Source: JAWKHR01 sp041394725 (lineage in GTDB: Bacteria > Acidobacteriota > Vicinamibacteria > Vicinamibacterales > SCN-69-37). From it: a stretch of DNA of 64,000 nt. This document shows positions 17,929-26,678 of the stretch, piece by piece (the first letter of the stretch is position 1; each line of letters opens with the position of its first letter). The notes under the pieces are model-generated. The model was not told the origin of the DNA and made no database searches. It was given only the letters and a program-made list of their open reading frames with translations. The stretch covers positions 62,001 through 126,000 of the forward strand of contig JAWKHR010000011.1 of assembly GCA_041394725.1 (NCBI GenBank), in the 5' to 3' direction. Made by a program: the position numbers and the translations under genes.

Positions 17929-18413
17929 CGCCGGACCTGCTGGCGTTCGTCCGCGTGCTCTCGGGCGCCGCCGTGGACTACATCATCGTCGGCGGCGTGG
18001 CGGCAGGTATTCACGGGGCACTGCGGACGACGGTCGATCTGGACGTCGTCTACAGTCGTGCCCCGGACAACATCCGCCGCCTGACCACCGCGCTCGAGCC
18101 GTTCCATCCGTACCCACGCGGCGCGCCGCCCGGGTTGCCCTTCCGCCTGGACGTCGACACCGTCCTGCGCGGGTTGAACTTCACGTTGACGACGACCATT
18201 GGCGACCTCGACCTGCTCGGCGAGGTCGCGGGCGGCGGCACGTTCGAGGCGCTCCAGGCCACGACCGACCGGGTCGAGCTCGAGGGCTTCGCGTGCCTCG
18301 TGGTGTCCCTACCCGGGTTGATCGATCTGAAGCGCGCGGCAGGCCGCGGCAAGGACCGCGAGGCGCTCGCGGAACTCGAGGTGCTGCTGGAGGAACGGGA
18401 GCGGCAGGGCTGA
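17925..18413 (+). CDS. Minimal nucleotidyltransferase (AbiEii/DUF6036-like)
   Basis: A 162-aa protein. The N-terminal VDYIIVGGVAAGIHG then TTVDLDVVYSR (about 17-45) gives the nucleotidyltransferase GG-x(n)-DxD signature. A later acidic strand, GDLDLLGEV (about 90-98), can supply the third acid. The C-terminus has a helical LIDLKRAAGRGKDREALAELEVLLEE typical of AbiEii/DUF6036-type domains (conserved K near a GRxKD motif). Such enzymes transfer NMP groups to tRNA or protein. The AMP/CMP donor and target are unknown. It is coupled by ATGA to the 60-aa gene upstream. Confidence 0.8.
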   Translation: MTPDLLAFVRVLSGAAVDYIIVGGVAAGIHGALRTTVDLDVVYSRAPDNIRRLTTALEPFHPYPRGAPPGLPFRLDVDTVLRGLNFTLTTTIGDLDLLGEVAGGGTFEALQATTDRVELEGFACLVVSLPGLIDLKRAAGRGKDREALAELEVLLEERERQG

Positions 18414-18415
18414 CG

Positions 18416-19293
<878 letters not shown>

Positions 19294-19297
<4 letters not shown>

Positions 19298-20325
19298 GAT
19301 CGGCCCCGCGTCGCGGCGACTGGCTCGTGCAGGTAGCACCGCGTCTCGTGGCCGGCCTCGACGGTCGTCACGCCCGGCGGCCGCTCGTCGCACGGGGCGA
19401 ACCGGTCGGAGCACCGCGGCGCGAACGCGCAGCCGGCCGGGAGTCGGCCGAGCGGCGGGACGACGCCGGGAATCGACGCCAGCCGTCGGCCCGCCTGTTG
19501 TCCCGGGATCGACGCCAGCAGACCCCGCGTGTACGGGTGCGCCGGCGACGCGAACAGGCGGCCGACGGGCGCGGACTCGACGATGCGCCCGGCGTACATG
19601 ACCGCGACGTGGTCGGCCATCTCGGCAACCACACCGAGGTCGTGCGTGATGAGCAGGAGCGACAGTCCGAGCTGCCGCCGCATGTCGCGCAGCAGGTCCA
19701 GAATCTCGGCCTGCACCGTGACGTCGAGCGCGGTGGTCGGCTCGTCGGCGATGAGGAGCGCCGGCTCGGCGGACAGGGCGAGCGCGATCATCGCGCGCTG
19801 GCGGAGGCCGCCGGAGAGCTGGTGCGGATACTCGCGCGCGCGGCGCGCCGGGTCCGGCACGCGGACCGCGTCGAGCAGCTCGACCGCGCGCCTGGCCGCC
19901 GCCTGGCCGCGTGCCAGGCCGTGCACGGCCAGCGTCTCCTGGATCTGGTAGCCGATCGTGTAGACCGGATCGAGCGCGACCATCGGCTCCTGGAACACGA
20001 ACCCGATGCGCCGGCCGCGCACCTGGCGCATCGACTCCTCGTCCAGCTCCAGCAGGTTCCGCCCGTCCAGCTCGACGCGCCCGCCCGCGATCCGTCCGGG
20101 CGGCAGCACCAGGCGGATGATCGACAACGCGGTCACCGACTTGCCGCTGCCGGACTCGCCGACCAGGCCCAGCGTCCGGCCGGCCGGGATCTCGAACGAC
20201 ACGCCGTCCACCGCGGCCGCTTCGCGGCCGGTGGCCAGCGTGAAGACCGTGCGCAGGTCGGTCACGCGGAGCAGCCCCTCGACTTCGCTCGGGGCGGGGC
20301 GGTCGTCGTCAGATGTCGATTTCAC
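19294..20325 (-). CDS. Peptide/nickel-type ABC transporter ATPase (DppD/OppD-like)
   Basis: A 343-aa partner of the DppF-like protein. Walker A GESGSGKSV (about 56-64), FQEPMVALDPVYTIG, signature LSGGLRQRAMIALAL, Walker B LLIADEPTTALDVT, and near the C-terminus the cysteine-rich CAFAPRCSDRFAPC ... C found in OppD/DppD. GTG 20325 is preferred; a TTG four codons earlier is possible. Both overlap the 3' end of the mutase gene, so the three genes form one operon. Residues just after the start (PAPSEVEG) come from a short palindromic repeat and are not conserved family sequence. Confidence 0.9.
20274..20295. repeat. Short palindromic repeat embedded in the dppD-like 5' coding region
   Basis: GCCCC and GGGGC arms enclose TCGACTTCGCTC, which itself contains CGACTTCG. 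On the coding strand it reads as PSEVEG. Palindromes encoding S/A-EVEG occur as dispersed elements in many high-GC genomes (general knowledge, not searched here). Here one is in frame at the extreme N-terminus of an ATPase. Confidence 0.55.
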
Positions 20326-21856
20326 GGTGTTCGCCAAAGACGTGGCGCATCGCGTCGGCGATTTCGCCGAGCGTGGCCCGTGCCTCGACCGCCGCGATGA
20401 TCGGCGGCACCAGGTTGGATCCGCCGGCGGCCGCGGCGCCGACGGCGTCGAGCGCGGCCTGGCACGCCGCCTGGTCCCGGCCGGCGCGGACGGCCCGGGT
20501 CCGATCGGCCTGCGTCCGTTCGACGTCCGGGTCGATCGAGAGCAGCTCGATGGTCGCCGGCTCGTCCGTCTGGAACCGGTTCACGCCGACGACGATGGCG
20601 TCGCCGCGGTCGATGGCCCGCTGCGCCTCGTAGGCGGCGTCCTGGATCTGCCGCTGGACGAGGCCGGCCTCGATGGCCGCCAGCGTGCCGCCCGTCGCGT
20701 CGATCCGGTCGATGAGCGCGCGCGCGTCGCGCTCGATCCCGTCGGTCCGCGCCTCGATCGCCCACGAGCCCCCGCACGGGTCCACGGTGTTGGCCACGCC
20801 CGACTCGGCCGCGATGACCTGCTGGGTCCGGAGCGCGATGCGGGCGGATTCCTCGGTCGGCAGCGCCAGGGCCTCGTCGCGGCCGTTGCAGTGCAGCGAC
20901 TGGGTGCCGCCGAGCACCGCGGCCATGGCCTGGATGGCGACGCGCACGATGTTGTTGTCTGGCTGCTGCGCCGCCAGCGTCGAGCCGGCGGTCTGCGTGT
21001 GGAAGCGCAGCTGCAGGGCCCGCGCGTCGGTGACGCCGAACCGCTCGCGCATCAGGTGGGCCCAGAGCCGGCGGGCGGCGCGGAACTTCGCGATTTCCTC
21101 GACGAAGTCGTTGTGCGCCGCGAAGAAGAAGGACAGCCGGCGGCCCAGCCGGTTCGGGTCGAGGCCGGCCGCCATCGCCGCCTCGACGTAGGCGATGCCG
21201 TTCGCCAGCGTGAAGGCGACCTCCTGTACCGCCGTCGAGCCGGCCTCGCGGATGTGGTACCCGCTGATCGAGATCGTGTTCCACCCCGGCAGCTCGCGCT
21301 CGCACCAGGCGAAGACGTCGGTCACGATGCGCAGCGAGTGGCGCGGCGGATAGATGTAGGTGCCGCGTGCCACGTACTCCTTGAGGATGTCGTTCTGGAT
21401 CGTCCCCGAGAGCGTCCGGACGTCCGTGCCGCGCTCGCGCGCGACCGCCACGTAGAGTGCGAGCAGGATGATCGCGGTCGCGTTGATCGTCATCGACGTG
21501 GACACCCGGTCGAGCGGGATGCCGTCGAACAGCGAGCGCATGTCCTCGATCGAATCGATCGCCACGCCGACGCGGCCGACCTCGCCCGCCGCGAGCGGGT
21601 GGTCGGAGTCGTAGCCCATCTGGGTCGGCAGGTCGAACGCGACGCTCAGGCCGCTGACGCCCTGGGCCAGCAGGTACCGGTACCGCGCGTTCGACTCGGC
21701 CGCCGTCCCGAACCCGGCGTACTGCCGCATCGTCCAGAGCCGGCCGCGGTACATGGTCGGCTGGATGCCGCGCGCATACGGAAATGTACCTGGGTACTCC
21801 TCGGGCCGCCCGTCCGGCAGACCAAGGTCTTCCGGGCGGAAGAACGGTCGGCTCAT
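20309..21856 (-). CDS. Methylmalonyl-CoA mutase-family large subunit (no B12-binding domain)
   Basis: A 515-aa TIM-barrel mutase subunit that rearranges an acyl-CoA carbon skeleton with adenosylcobalamin. Motifs: PTQMGYDSDHP (about 78-88), TLSGTIQNDILKEYVARGTYIYPP (about 140-163), SISGYHIREAGSTAVQEVAFTLANG (about 185-209) and FFFAAHNDFVEEIAKFRAARRLW (about 225-247). It ends before the B12-binding DxHxxG domain of one-chain mutases, so a separate small subunit must exist, and none is seen here. It could be methylmalonyl-CoA or another acyl-CoA mutase. ATG 21856 fits a promoter whose -10 is seven bases away; ATG 21865 overlaps that -10. Confidence 0.9.
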   Translation of the reverse strand: MSRPFFRPEDLGLPDGRPEEYPGTFPYARGIQPTMYRGRLWTMRQYAGFGTAAESNARYRYLLAQGVSGLSVAFDLPTQMGYDSDHPLAAGEVGRVGVAIDSIEDMRSLFDGIPLDRVSTSMTINATAIILLALYVAVARERGTDVRTLSGTIQNDILKEYVARGTYIYPPRHSLRIVTDVFAWCERELPGWNTISISGYHIREAGSTAVQEVAFTLANGIAYVEAAMAAGLDPNRLGRRLSFFFAAHNDFVEEIAKFRAARRLWAHLMRERFGVTDARALQLRFHTQTAGSTLAAQQPDNNIVRVAIQAMAAVLGGTQSLHCNGRDEALALPTEESARIALRTQQVIAAESGVANTVDPCGGSWAIEARTDGIERDARALIDRIDATGGTLAAIEAGLVQRQIQDAAYEAQRAIDRGDAIVVGVNRFQTDEPATIELLSIDPDVERTQADRTRAVRAGRDQAACQAALDAVGAAAAGGSNLVPPIIAAVEARATLGEIADAMRHVFGEHREIDI

Positions 21857-21863
21857 GCGGGTC

Positions 21864-21893
21864 ATTATGGGTGACGCGATTGAAATCAGGCAA
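21864..21893 (-). promoter_or_regulatory. Promoter of the mutase-DppDF operon (leaderless)
   Basis: On the minus strand: -35 TTGCCT (21888-21893), 18-nt spacer and -10 CATAAT (21864-21869). Seven bases later comes the ATG at 21856, with no Shine-Dalgarno, so transcription and translation probably start together. Confidence 0.6.
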
Positions 21894-21934
21894 CGGCGCG
21901 GCGCGGAAATGAGCGGAAATGACAAGAAACGCGT

Positions 21935-21963
21935 TTGACACGCTGTACGACGGTGTCTACAAT
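21935..21963 (+). promoter_or_regulatory. Near-consensus sigma-70 promoter of the 95-aa protein
   Basis: TTGACA (21935-21940), a 17-nt spacer and TACAAT (21958-21963). This is one of the three best matches to consensus in the window, the others being the rRNA promoters. The transcript should begin near 21970, giving a ~146-nt leader. Confidence 0.8.
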
Positions 21964-21969
21964 TGCCGC

Positions 21970-22115
21970 AGTCTTCCGCCTGATTCCTTATCCTCACTCA
22001 TGGTTGGGCTCTCAGCCAGCGCGCGCTCGTCGACGATTCGCCCGAAACGTCGTCGGGTTCGTCTGGTCTCCCTCTCCACGTCGGTTGCCCGGCCCGACGG
22101 GGTGTGGAGGTTCGC
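21970..22115 (+). promoter_or_regulatory. Structured leader with an overlapping upstream reading frame
   Basis: The leader can form a hairpin (CGTCGG 22079-22084 with CCGACG 22094-22099) just before the GGAGG Shine-Dalgarno at 22106-22110. A 43-codon Arg/Ser-rich frame starts at ATG 22000, ends at 22131, and overlaps the main start codon in another frame. It could regulate translation of the 95-aa protein; there is no match to a known riboswitch that I recognise. Confidence 0.4.
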
Positions 22116-22403
22116 ATGGACTCGTTGGTGAACCAGTTGTCGCGTGAACTCTGTGACGCGATTGCCGCCGCGGTGGCGGCGGACCCGCGCGTCGCCGCCG
22201 TCCGCGACAAGGCCCGGGCCGAAGGGCTCGACATGAAGGTCACGCTCGAGGCCGTCGTCGGCTTTGCCGACCGGTCCGGCGAGCACGTGGCCGCGGTCGC
22301 GAAACCGGCCGCCGGTCAGGCGTTCGAGATGACCGCCAACGACCGCCGCTTCCTGAAGTCGCTGCGGATTTCCGCCGACGAGCCGACCGAAAAGGTCGAC
22401 TAG
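22116..22403 (+). CDS. 95-aa conserved-looking protein of unknown function
   Basis: MDSLVNQLSRELCDAIAAAVAADPRVAAVRDKARAEGLDMKVTLEAVVGFADRSG begins a small, probably cytosolic and mainly helical protein. The C-terminal FEMTANDRRFLKSLRI is basic, followed by an acidic end. ATG 22116 has GGAGG five bases upstream. A near-consensus promoter and a long leader suggest high expression. Its stop overlaps the gpmA stop tail to tail (CTAG). I do not recognise the family. Confidence 0.75.
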   Translation: MDSLVNQLSRELCDAIAAAVAADPRVAAVRDKARAEGLDMKVTLEAVVGFADRSGEHVAAVAKPAAGQAFEMTANDRRFLKSLRISADEPTEKVD

Positions 22404-23152
22404 GTCTTCCCGCCAGACGCCTGACGTGCGACCGCCTCGGCGGCGCGCTTCGCGGCCTCCGGATCACCCAGATACCGGTGTCCTCGCGGGCGCAGCTCCG
22501 AGTCCAGGTCGTAGACCAGCGGGATCCCCGTCGGGATGTTCAGCCCGACGATGTCCGCATCCGAGACATGGTCGAGGTGCTTGACCAGCGCGCGCAGGCT
22601 GTTGCCGTGCGCGGTGATCAGCACCCGCCGGCCGGCCCGGACCGCCGGCGCGATGGTCCCCGTCCAGTAGGGCAGGAACCGCGCGACCGTGTCCTTCAGC
22701 GACTCGGTCGCCGGCCGATCCTCAGGCCGGAGTGACGCGTAGCGCGGGTCGAACGCGGGATGGCGCGGATCGGCCGGGTCGAGCGGCGGCGGCGGGATGT
22801 CGTAGCTCCGGCGCCAGATCTTCACCTGCTCGTCGCCGTGCTTCTGCGCCGTCTCCGCCTTGTTCAGGCCCTGCAGCGCGCCGTAGTGGCGCTCGTTCAG
22901 CCGCCAGTCGCGCGAGACCGGGATCCAGAGCAGGTCCATCGCGTCGAGCGCCATCCAGCAGGTCCGGATCGCCCGCTTCAGCACGGACGTGAAGGCCACG
23001 TCGAAGACGAAGCCCTCGTCCTGCATCAGCCGCCCGGCCTGCGTGGCCTCCTCGCGACCCTTCTCGGTCAGGTCCACGTCGGTCCAGCCGGTGAACCGGT
23101 TTTCCTTGTTCCAGGTGCTTTCGCCGTGACGGAGGAGGACGAGATCGGGCAT
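22400..23152 (-). CDS. gpmA: 2,3-bisphosphoglycerate-dependent phosphoglycerate mutase
   Basis: A 250-aa enzyme that interconverts 3- and 2-phosphoglycerate in glycolysis/gluconeogenesis. The phosphohistidine motif LLRHGESTWNKENRFTGW (about 5-22), FTSVLKRAIRT (about 55-65), RDWRLNERHYGALQGLNKAE (about 81-100) and the second histidine region VLITAHGNSLRALVKHL (about 178-194) are all present. ATG 23152 lies 4 nt after the enolase stop, so the two consecutive glycolytic genes form an operon. Confidence 0.95.
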   Translation of the reverse strand: MPDLVLLRHGESTWNKENRFTGWTDVDLTEKGREEATQAGRLMQDEGFVFDVAFTSVLKRAIRTCWMALDAMDLLWIPVSRDWRLNERHYGALQGLNKAETAQKHGDEQVKIWRRSYDIPPPPLDPADPRHPAFDPRYASLRPEDRPATESLKDTVARFLPYWTGTIAPAVRAGRRVLITAHGNSLRALVKHLDHVSDADIVGLNIPTGIPLVYDLDSELRPRGHRYLGDPEAAKRAAEAVARQASGGKT

Positions 23153-23156
23153 GGGG

Positions 23157-24467
23157 TCAGCCCCCCGCCTGTCGGATCGCCGCCCGGCCCGCGAACCGCG
23201 CCTCGCGGCCGAGGGCTTCCTCGATGCGGAGCAGCTGGTTGTACTTGGCCGTGCGGTCCGACCGGCTGGCCGAGCCGGTCTTGATCTGCCCGGCGCAGGT
23301 GGCGACGGCGAGGTCGGCGATGGTCGTGTCCTCGGTCTCACCGGACCGGTGCGAGATGACGCTGGCGTAGCCGGCCTGCCGCGCGATCTCGACGGCCTCG
23401 AGCGTGGCCGTGACCGTGCCGATCTGGTTGAGCTTGACGAGCAGGGCGTTGGCGATGCCCCTGGTGATGCCGTCGCGGAGGATGGCCGGGTTGGTGACGA
23501 AGATGTCGTCGCCGACCAGCTGCACGCGGCTGCCGAGCGCCGAGGTCAGGCGCGCCCAGCCGGGCCAGTCGCCCTCGGCCAGGCCGTCCTCGATCGAGAG
23601 GATCGGGTACTGCCGGATCCAGTCCTCGTAGACGGCGATCATCTCGTCGCTCGACTTGCGGCCCTCGCCGGACTTCCGCAGGTGATAATCGCCGGCGTCG
23701 GCATCCCAGAACTCGCTCGACGCGACGTCGAGCGCGACGAAGACGTCCCGCCCCGGCGCGTAGCCGGCGCGCGTGACGGCCTCGAGCACGAGCTCGACGG
23801 CCTCGCGGTTCGACTTGAGGCTCGGCGCGAAGCCACCCTCGTCGCCGACGCCGGTCGCGAGCCCCCGGCCCTTGAGCAGGGCGCGCAACGCGTGGAACGT
23901 CTCGGCCCCGGCCCGGAGCGCCTCGGCGAACGAGGGCATCCCGACGGGCATGACCATGAATTCCTGGAAATCGACGTTCGTGTCCGCGTGCGCGCCGCCG
24001 TTGAGGATGTTCATCATCGGCACCGGCAGCAGCGGCCCGCCGGCGCGCGCCTCGGCGGGCACGAGGCCGGCCAGGTGTTCGTGGAGGGGGACGCCCTTGC
24101 CGGCCGCCGCGGCCCGGGCGACCGCCATCGAGACGCCGAGCACCGCGTTGGCGCCGAGCCGTCCGAGGTTGGGCGTGCCGTCGAGCGCGGTCAGCCGCGC
24201 GTCGATCGCGTGCTGATCGGCCGCCTGGCCCGCGAGCGCGGCCGCGATCTCCCCGTTGACGTGGCCGACCGCCTTCCGGACGCCCTTGCCCTGGTAGCGG
24301 GCCTTGTCGCCGTCGCGCAGCTCGAGGGCCTCGCGCGTGCCGGTCGAGGCGCCCGACGGCACCGCGGCGCGGCCGCGGGCACCCGAGGCCAGCGTGACGT
24401 CCACTTCGACCGTCGGATTGCCGCGCGAATCGAGGATTTCGCGCGCGTGAATCGCCGAGATGTTCAC
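23157..24467 (-). CDS. eno: Enolase
   Basis: A 436-aa enzyme that dehydrates 2-phosphoglycerate to phosphoenolpyruvate. Diagnostic motifs: AREILDSRGNPTVEVDV (about 8-24), AAVPSGASTGTREALELRD (about 34-52), NILNGGAHADTNVDFQEFM (about 150-168), metal ligands in VALDVASSEF, SIEDGLAEGDW and VGDDIFVTN, plus the catalytic region LVKLNQIGTVTATLEAV and SHRSGETEDTTIADLAVA (about 370-387). GTG 24467 fits the family N-terminus; the frame extends upstream without conservation. It is first in an eno-gpmA operon. Confidence 0.97.
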   Translation of the reverse strand: MNISAIHAREILDSRGNPTVEVDVTLASGARGRAAVPSGASTGTREALELRDGDKARYQGKGVRKAVGHVNGEIAAALAGQAADQHAIDARLTALDGTPNLGRLGANAVLGVSMAVARAAAAGKGVPLHEHLAGLVPAEARAGGPLLPVPMMNILNGGAHADTNVDFQEFMVMPVGMPSFAEALRAGAETFHALRALLKGRGLATGVGDEGGFAPSLKSNREAVELVLEAVTRAGYAPGRDVFVALDVASSEFWDADAGDYHLRKSGEGRKSSDEMIAVYEDWIRQYPILSIEDGLAEGDWPGWARLTSALGSRVQLVGDDIFVTNPAILRDGITRGIANALLVKLNQIGTVTATLEAVEIARQAGYASVISHRSGETEDTTIADLAVATCAGQIKTGSASRSDRTAKYNQLLRIEEALGREARFAGRAAIRQAGG

Positions 24468-24625
24468 GAACCCTGCCCTCCTGCCGGCGGCCCGGCCGGG
24501 CGATGATATCAAGGTCGGGACCTGCTAACATGGCCGGACGAACGTCCCCCGCGTCAGTGATCGCCCGCACCCGGCTGCCGCGCACCCGGTCGCGCCGCTC
24601 CGGATCCGGCTTCGAGGGAGGATGC

Positions 24626-26515
24626 ATGCCCCGGCTCATCCCCGCGCTCGCCGTCGCGCTCGCGTGCCTGGCTCCGGCCGCGGCCGCCTCGGCGCAGACG
24701 TCACGTCCCGCTCCGCCGCCCGCGCTGCGCCTGGCCGCCACGGCCAGCGGCGGCGTGCAGGGAGTGGTCCGTGACGCGGAAGGACAGGCGCTCGCGGGGG
24801 TGTCGGTCATCGCCGTCGGCTCCACACTGGCTTCCGCCCGCAGCGACGCGAAGGGGCAATTCCGGCTGCGGCTGCCCGCGGGCGAGTACGTCATCCGCGC
24901 CACGCGCGTCGGCTACCTCTCGAACTATCGCGAGCCCGTCCGCATCCAGTCGAGCGTCCTCGTCGAGCGCAACATCACGCTGGTCGAGCTGGATCCGGTG
25001 ACGGCCGCCGCCCCGATTCGCGCCGCGATGGGCCTCGACGACGAGGCACAGCCGGTGATGCTGCCGGGCGCGATCGCCGACGACGACCACGCGCACGGCG
25101 TGGCGGCGTGGCGGCTGCGGCACCTGACGCGGACGATCCTGCGCGAGACCGGGGAGACGGCCGCAAACGGCGCGCGGGGCGAGCGGCTCGAGGCGGAGGC
25201 CTTCGCCGCCCGCGGGTCGTTCCTCGACCGCGCGCTCTTCGGATCGGCCCGCGCCGCGAGGTCCTTCTTCGCCGACACCGAATTCAGCGGCCAGGTGAAC
25301 CTGCTCGCCACGGGCGCCTTCGGCGCCGACTCCGGGTTCCTGCCGGGTGACTGGCAGCGCGGCGTGGCCTACCTCTCGGTCGGCGCGCCGGTCGGCCGCC
25401 ACGGCGACTGGCACGTGCGCGGCGCCATGACGCCCGGCGACCTGTCCTCGTGGGTGTTCCTCGGCGAGTTCCAGTCGCGCGGCGACCAGGCGCACGCCTA
25501 CCGGCTCGGCATGTCCTACGGCGTCCAGGGCGACATCACCGCGCGGGGCCGCTACGGATCGTCGATGCCGGACACGCGCAGCGCCGGCGCTTTCTACGGC
25601 GCCGATCACTGGGCCGTCAGCCGGCGCCTGGACGTCGACTACGGCCTGCGCCTCGATCGCTACGACTACGTGCCCGGCGGCGGCCGCCTGAGCCCCAGCC
25701 TCGGCGTGCGCGCGGCCATCGTGCCGGGGCTCTCGGTCACCGCCGCGGCGTCGCAGCGGGTCATCGCGCCCGGCGCCACCGAGTTCCTGCCGCCCGAGTC
25801 GGCCGGCCCCTGGCTGCCGCCCGAGCGCACGTTCTCGGCGCTCGGCAACGACCGGACGCTCCAGGCCGAACGCGTGCGGCACTTCGAGGTCGGGATCGAT
25901 CAGGCGCTCGGCCGGACGGGACACGCACCCACCGCCTTCGTCCGCCGCTTCCACCAGACCGCGACCGATCAGGTCGCGACCCTGTTCGGCCTCGATCGGA
26001 CGAGCAGCGTCGGGCACTACTACGTCGCCAATGCCGGCAACGTGGCGCTCGACGGCTGGCGCATGGGCGTGTCCGGCCAGGTGACGCCATGGCTCGGCGG
26101 CGAGGTCGCCTACACCACCGCGCGATCCGACTGGTCGGGCGTGCAGATGCCGCGGCTCGTCCGCTGGCAGGCGCCCTCGGTGCCGCGCACCGGCGCCGAG
26201 CGCCTCAACGACGTCACCATGACGCTCGACGCCACGGTGCCGGAAGTGCGGACGCAGGTGAAGATGGCCTACCGCGTCAGCACCGCGTTCAGCGGGCTCC
26301 GCCGCGACGCCGATGCCCCGTCGCCCGGCGGCCGCTTCGAGATCGAACTGCGCCAGGCCCTGCCGTACCAGCCGATTCGCGGCGGCCGGCTCGAGGTGCT
26401 CTTCGCCGTCAGGAACCTGTTCATGGATCCCGCCGACGGCGCCTCGTTCTACGACGAACTCCTGACCGTGGCTCCCCCGCTGCGCCTGATGGGCGGTCTG
26501 CAGATCCGCTTCTGA
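24626..26515 (+). CDS. Outer-membrane beta-barrel protein with carboxypeptidase-regulatory-like domain (TonB-receptor-like)
   Basis: A 629-aa protein with a signal peptide (ALAVALACLAPAAAASAQ, cleavage about 24). A CnaB/carboxypeptidase-regulatory-like domain follows (VQGVVRDAEGQALAGVSVIAVGSTLASARSDAKGQFRLRLPAGEYVIRATRVGY, about 38-95), then a long barrel-like region with alternating aromatic strands that ends in the C-terminal Phe (GGLQIRF). No clear plug domain is visible, so it resembles the TonB-dependent receptor families of Acidobacteria but may be plug-less. ATG 24626 has GGGAGG upstream. It is divergent from enolase; ligand unknown. Confidence 0.8.
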   Translation: MPRLIPALAVALACLAPAAAASAQTSRPAPPPALRLAATASGGVQGVVRDAEGQALAGVSVIAVGSTLASARSDAKGQFRLRLPAGEYVIRATRVGYLSNYREPVRIQSSVLVERNITLVELDPVTAAAPIRAAMGLDDEAQPVMLPGAIADDDHAHGVAAWRLRHLTRTILRETGETAANGARGERLEAEAFAARGSFLDRALFGSARAARSFFADTEFSGQVNLLATGAFGADSGFLPGDWQRGVAYLSVGAPVGRHGDWHVRGAMTPGDLSSWVFLGEFQSRGDQAHAYRLGMSYGVQGDITARGRYGSSMPDTRSAGAFYGADHWAVSRRLDVDYGLRLDRYDYVPGGGRLSPSLGVRAAIVPGLSVTAAASQRVIAPGATEFLPPESAGPWLPPERTFSALGNDRTLQAERVRHFEVGIDQALGRTGHAPTAFVRRFHQTATDQVATLFGLDRTSSVGHYYVANAGNVALDGWRMGVSGQVTPWLGGEVAYTTARSDWSGVQMPRLVRWQAPSVPRTGAERLNDVTMTLDATVPEVRTQVKMAYRVSTAFSGLRRDADAPSPGGRFEIELRQALPYQPIRGGRLEVLFAVRNLFMDPADGASFYDELLTVAPPLRLMGGLQIRF

Positions 26516-26678
26516 CAGATCCAACTGGCCGTTGCCACGATCCATATTGTTGGATATTTTGGGGTCATGGTGACGACATCGAGCCGTAAATATCTGTAGA
26601 ATGACTATTTAGGAATGGGTCTCGCGCCGGACACCCGGAACGTCAATTGCTTCGGTGTCATTGCCGCGTCTCCCGAGC
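26516..26678 (+). promoter_or_regulatory. AT-rich promoter region upstream of the two-component genes
   Basis: This 163-bp gap is much more AT-rich than its surroundings (for example 26546-26560 and 26588-26612). A TAGAAT -10-like box is at 26597-26602, but no well-spaced -35 is evident. The region before it contains inverted AT-rich words (ATCCATATTGTTGGAT). It is the likely start site for the kinase/regulator operon. Confidence 0.4.

Noticed and set aside
20006..21874. 622-codon plus-strand frame across the mutase and ATPase genes
   Set aside because: Antisense to a clear mutase; low-complexity Arg/Asp product.
26571..26620. Possible sigma-54 promoter before the kinase gene
   Set aside because: No GG-N10-GC pair with the right spacing was found in the AT-rich gap.
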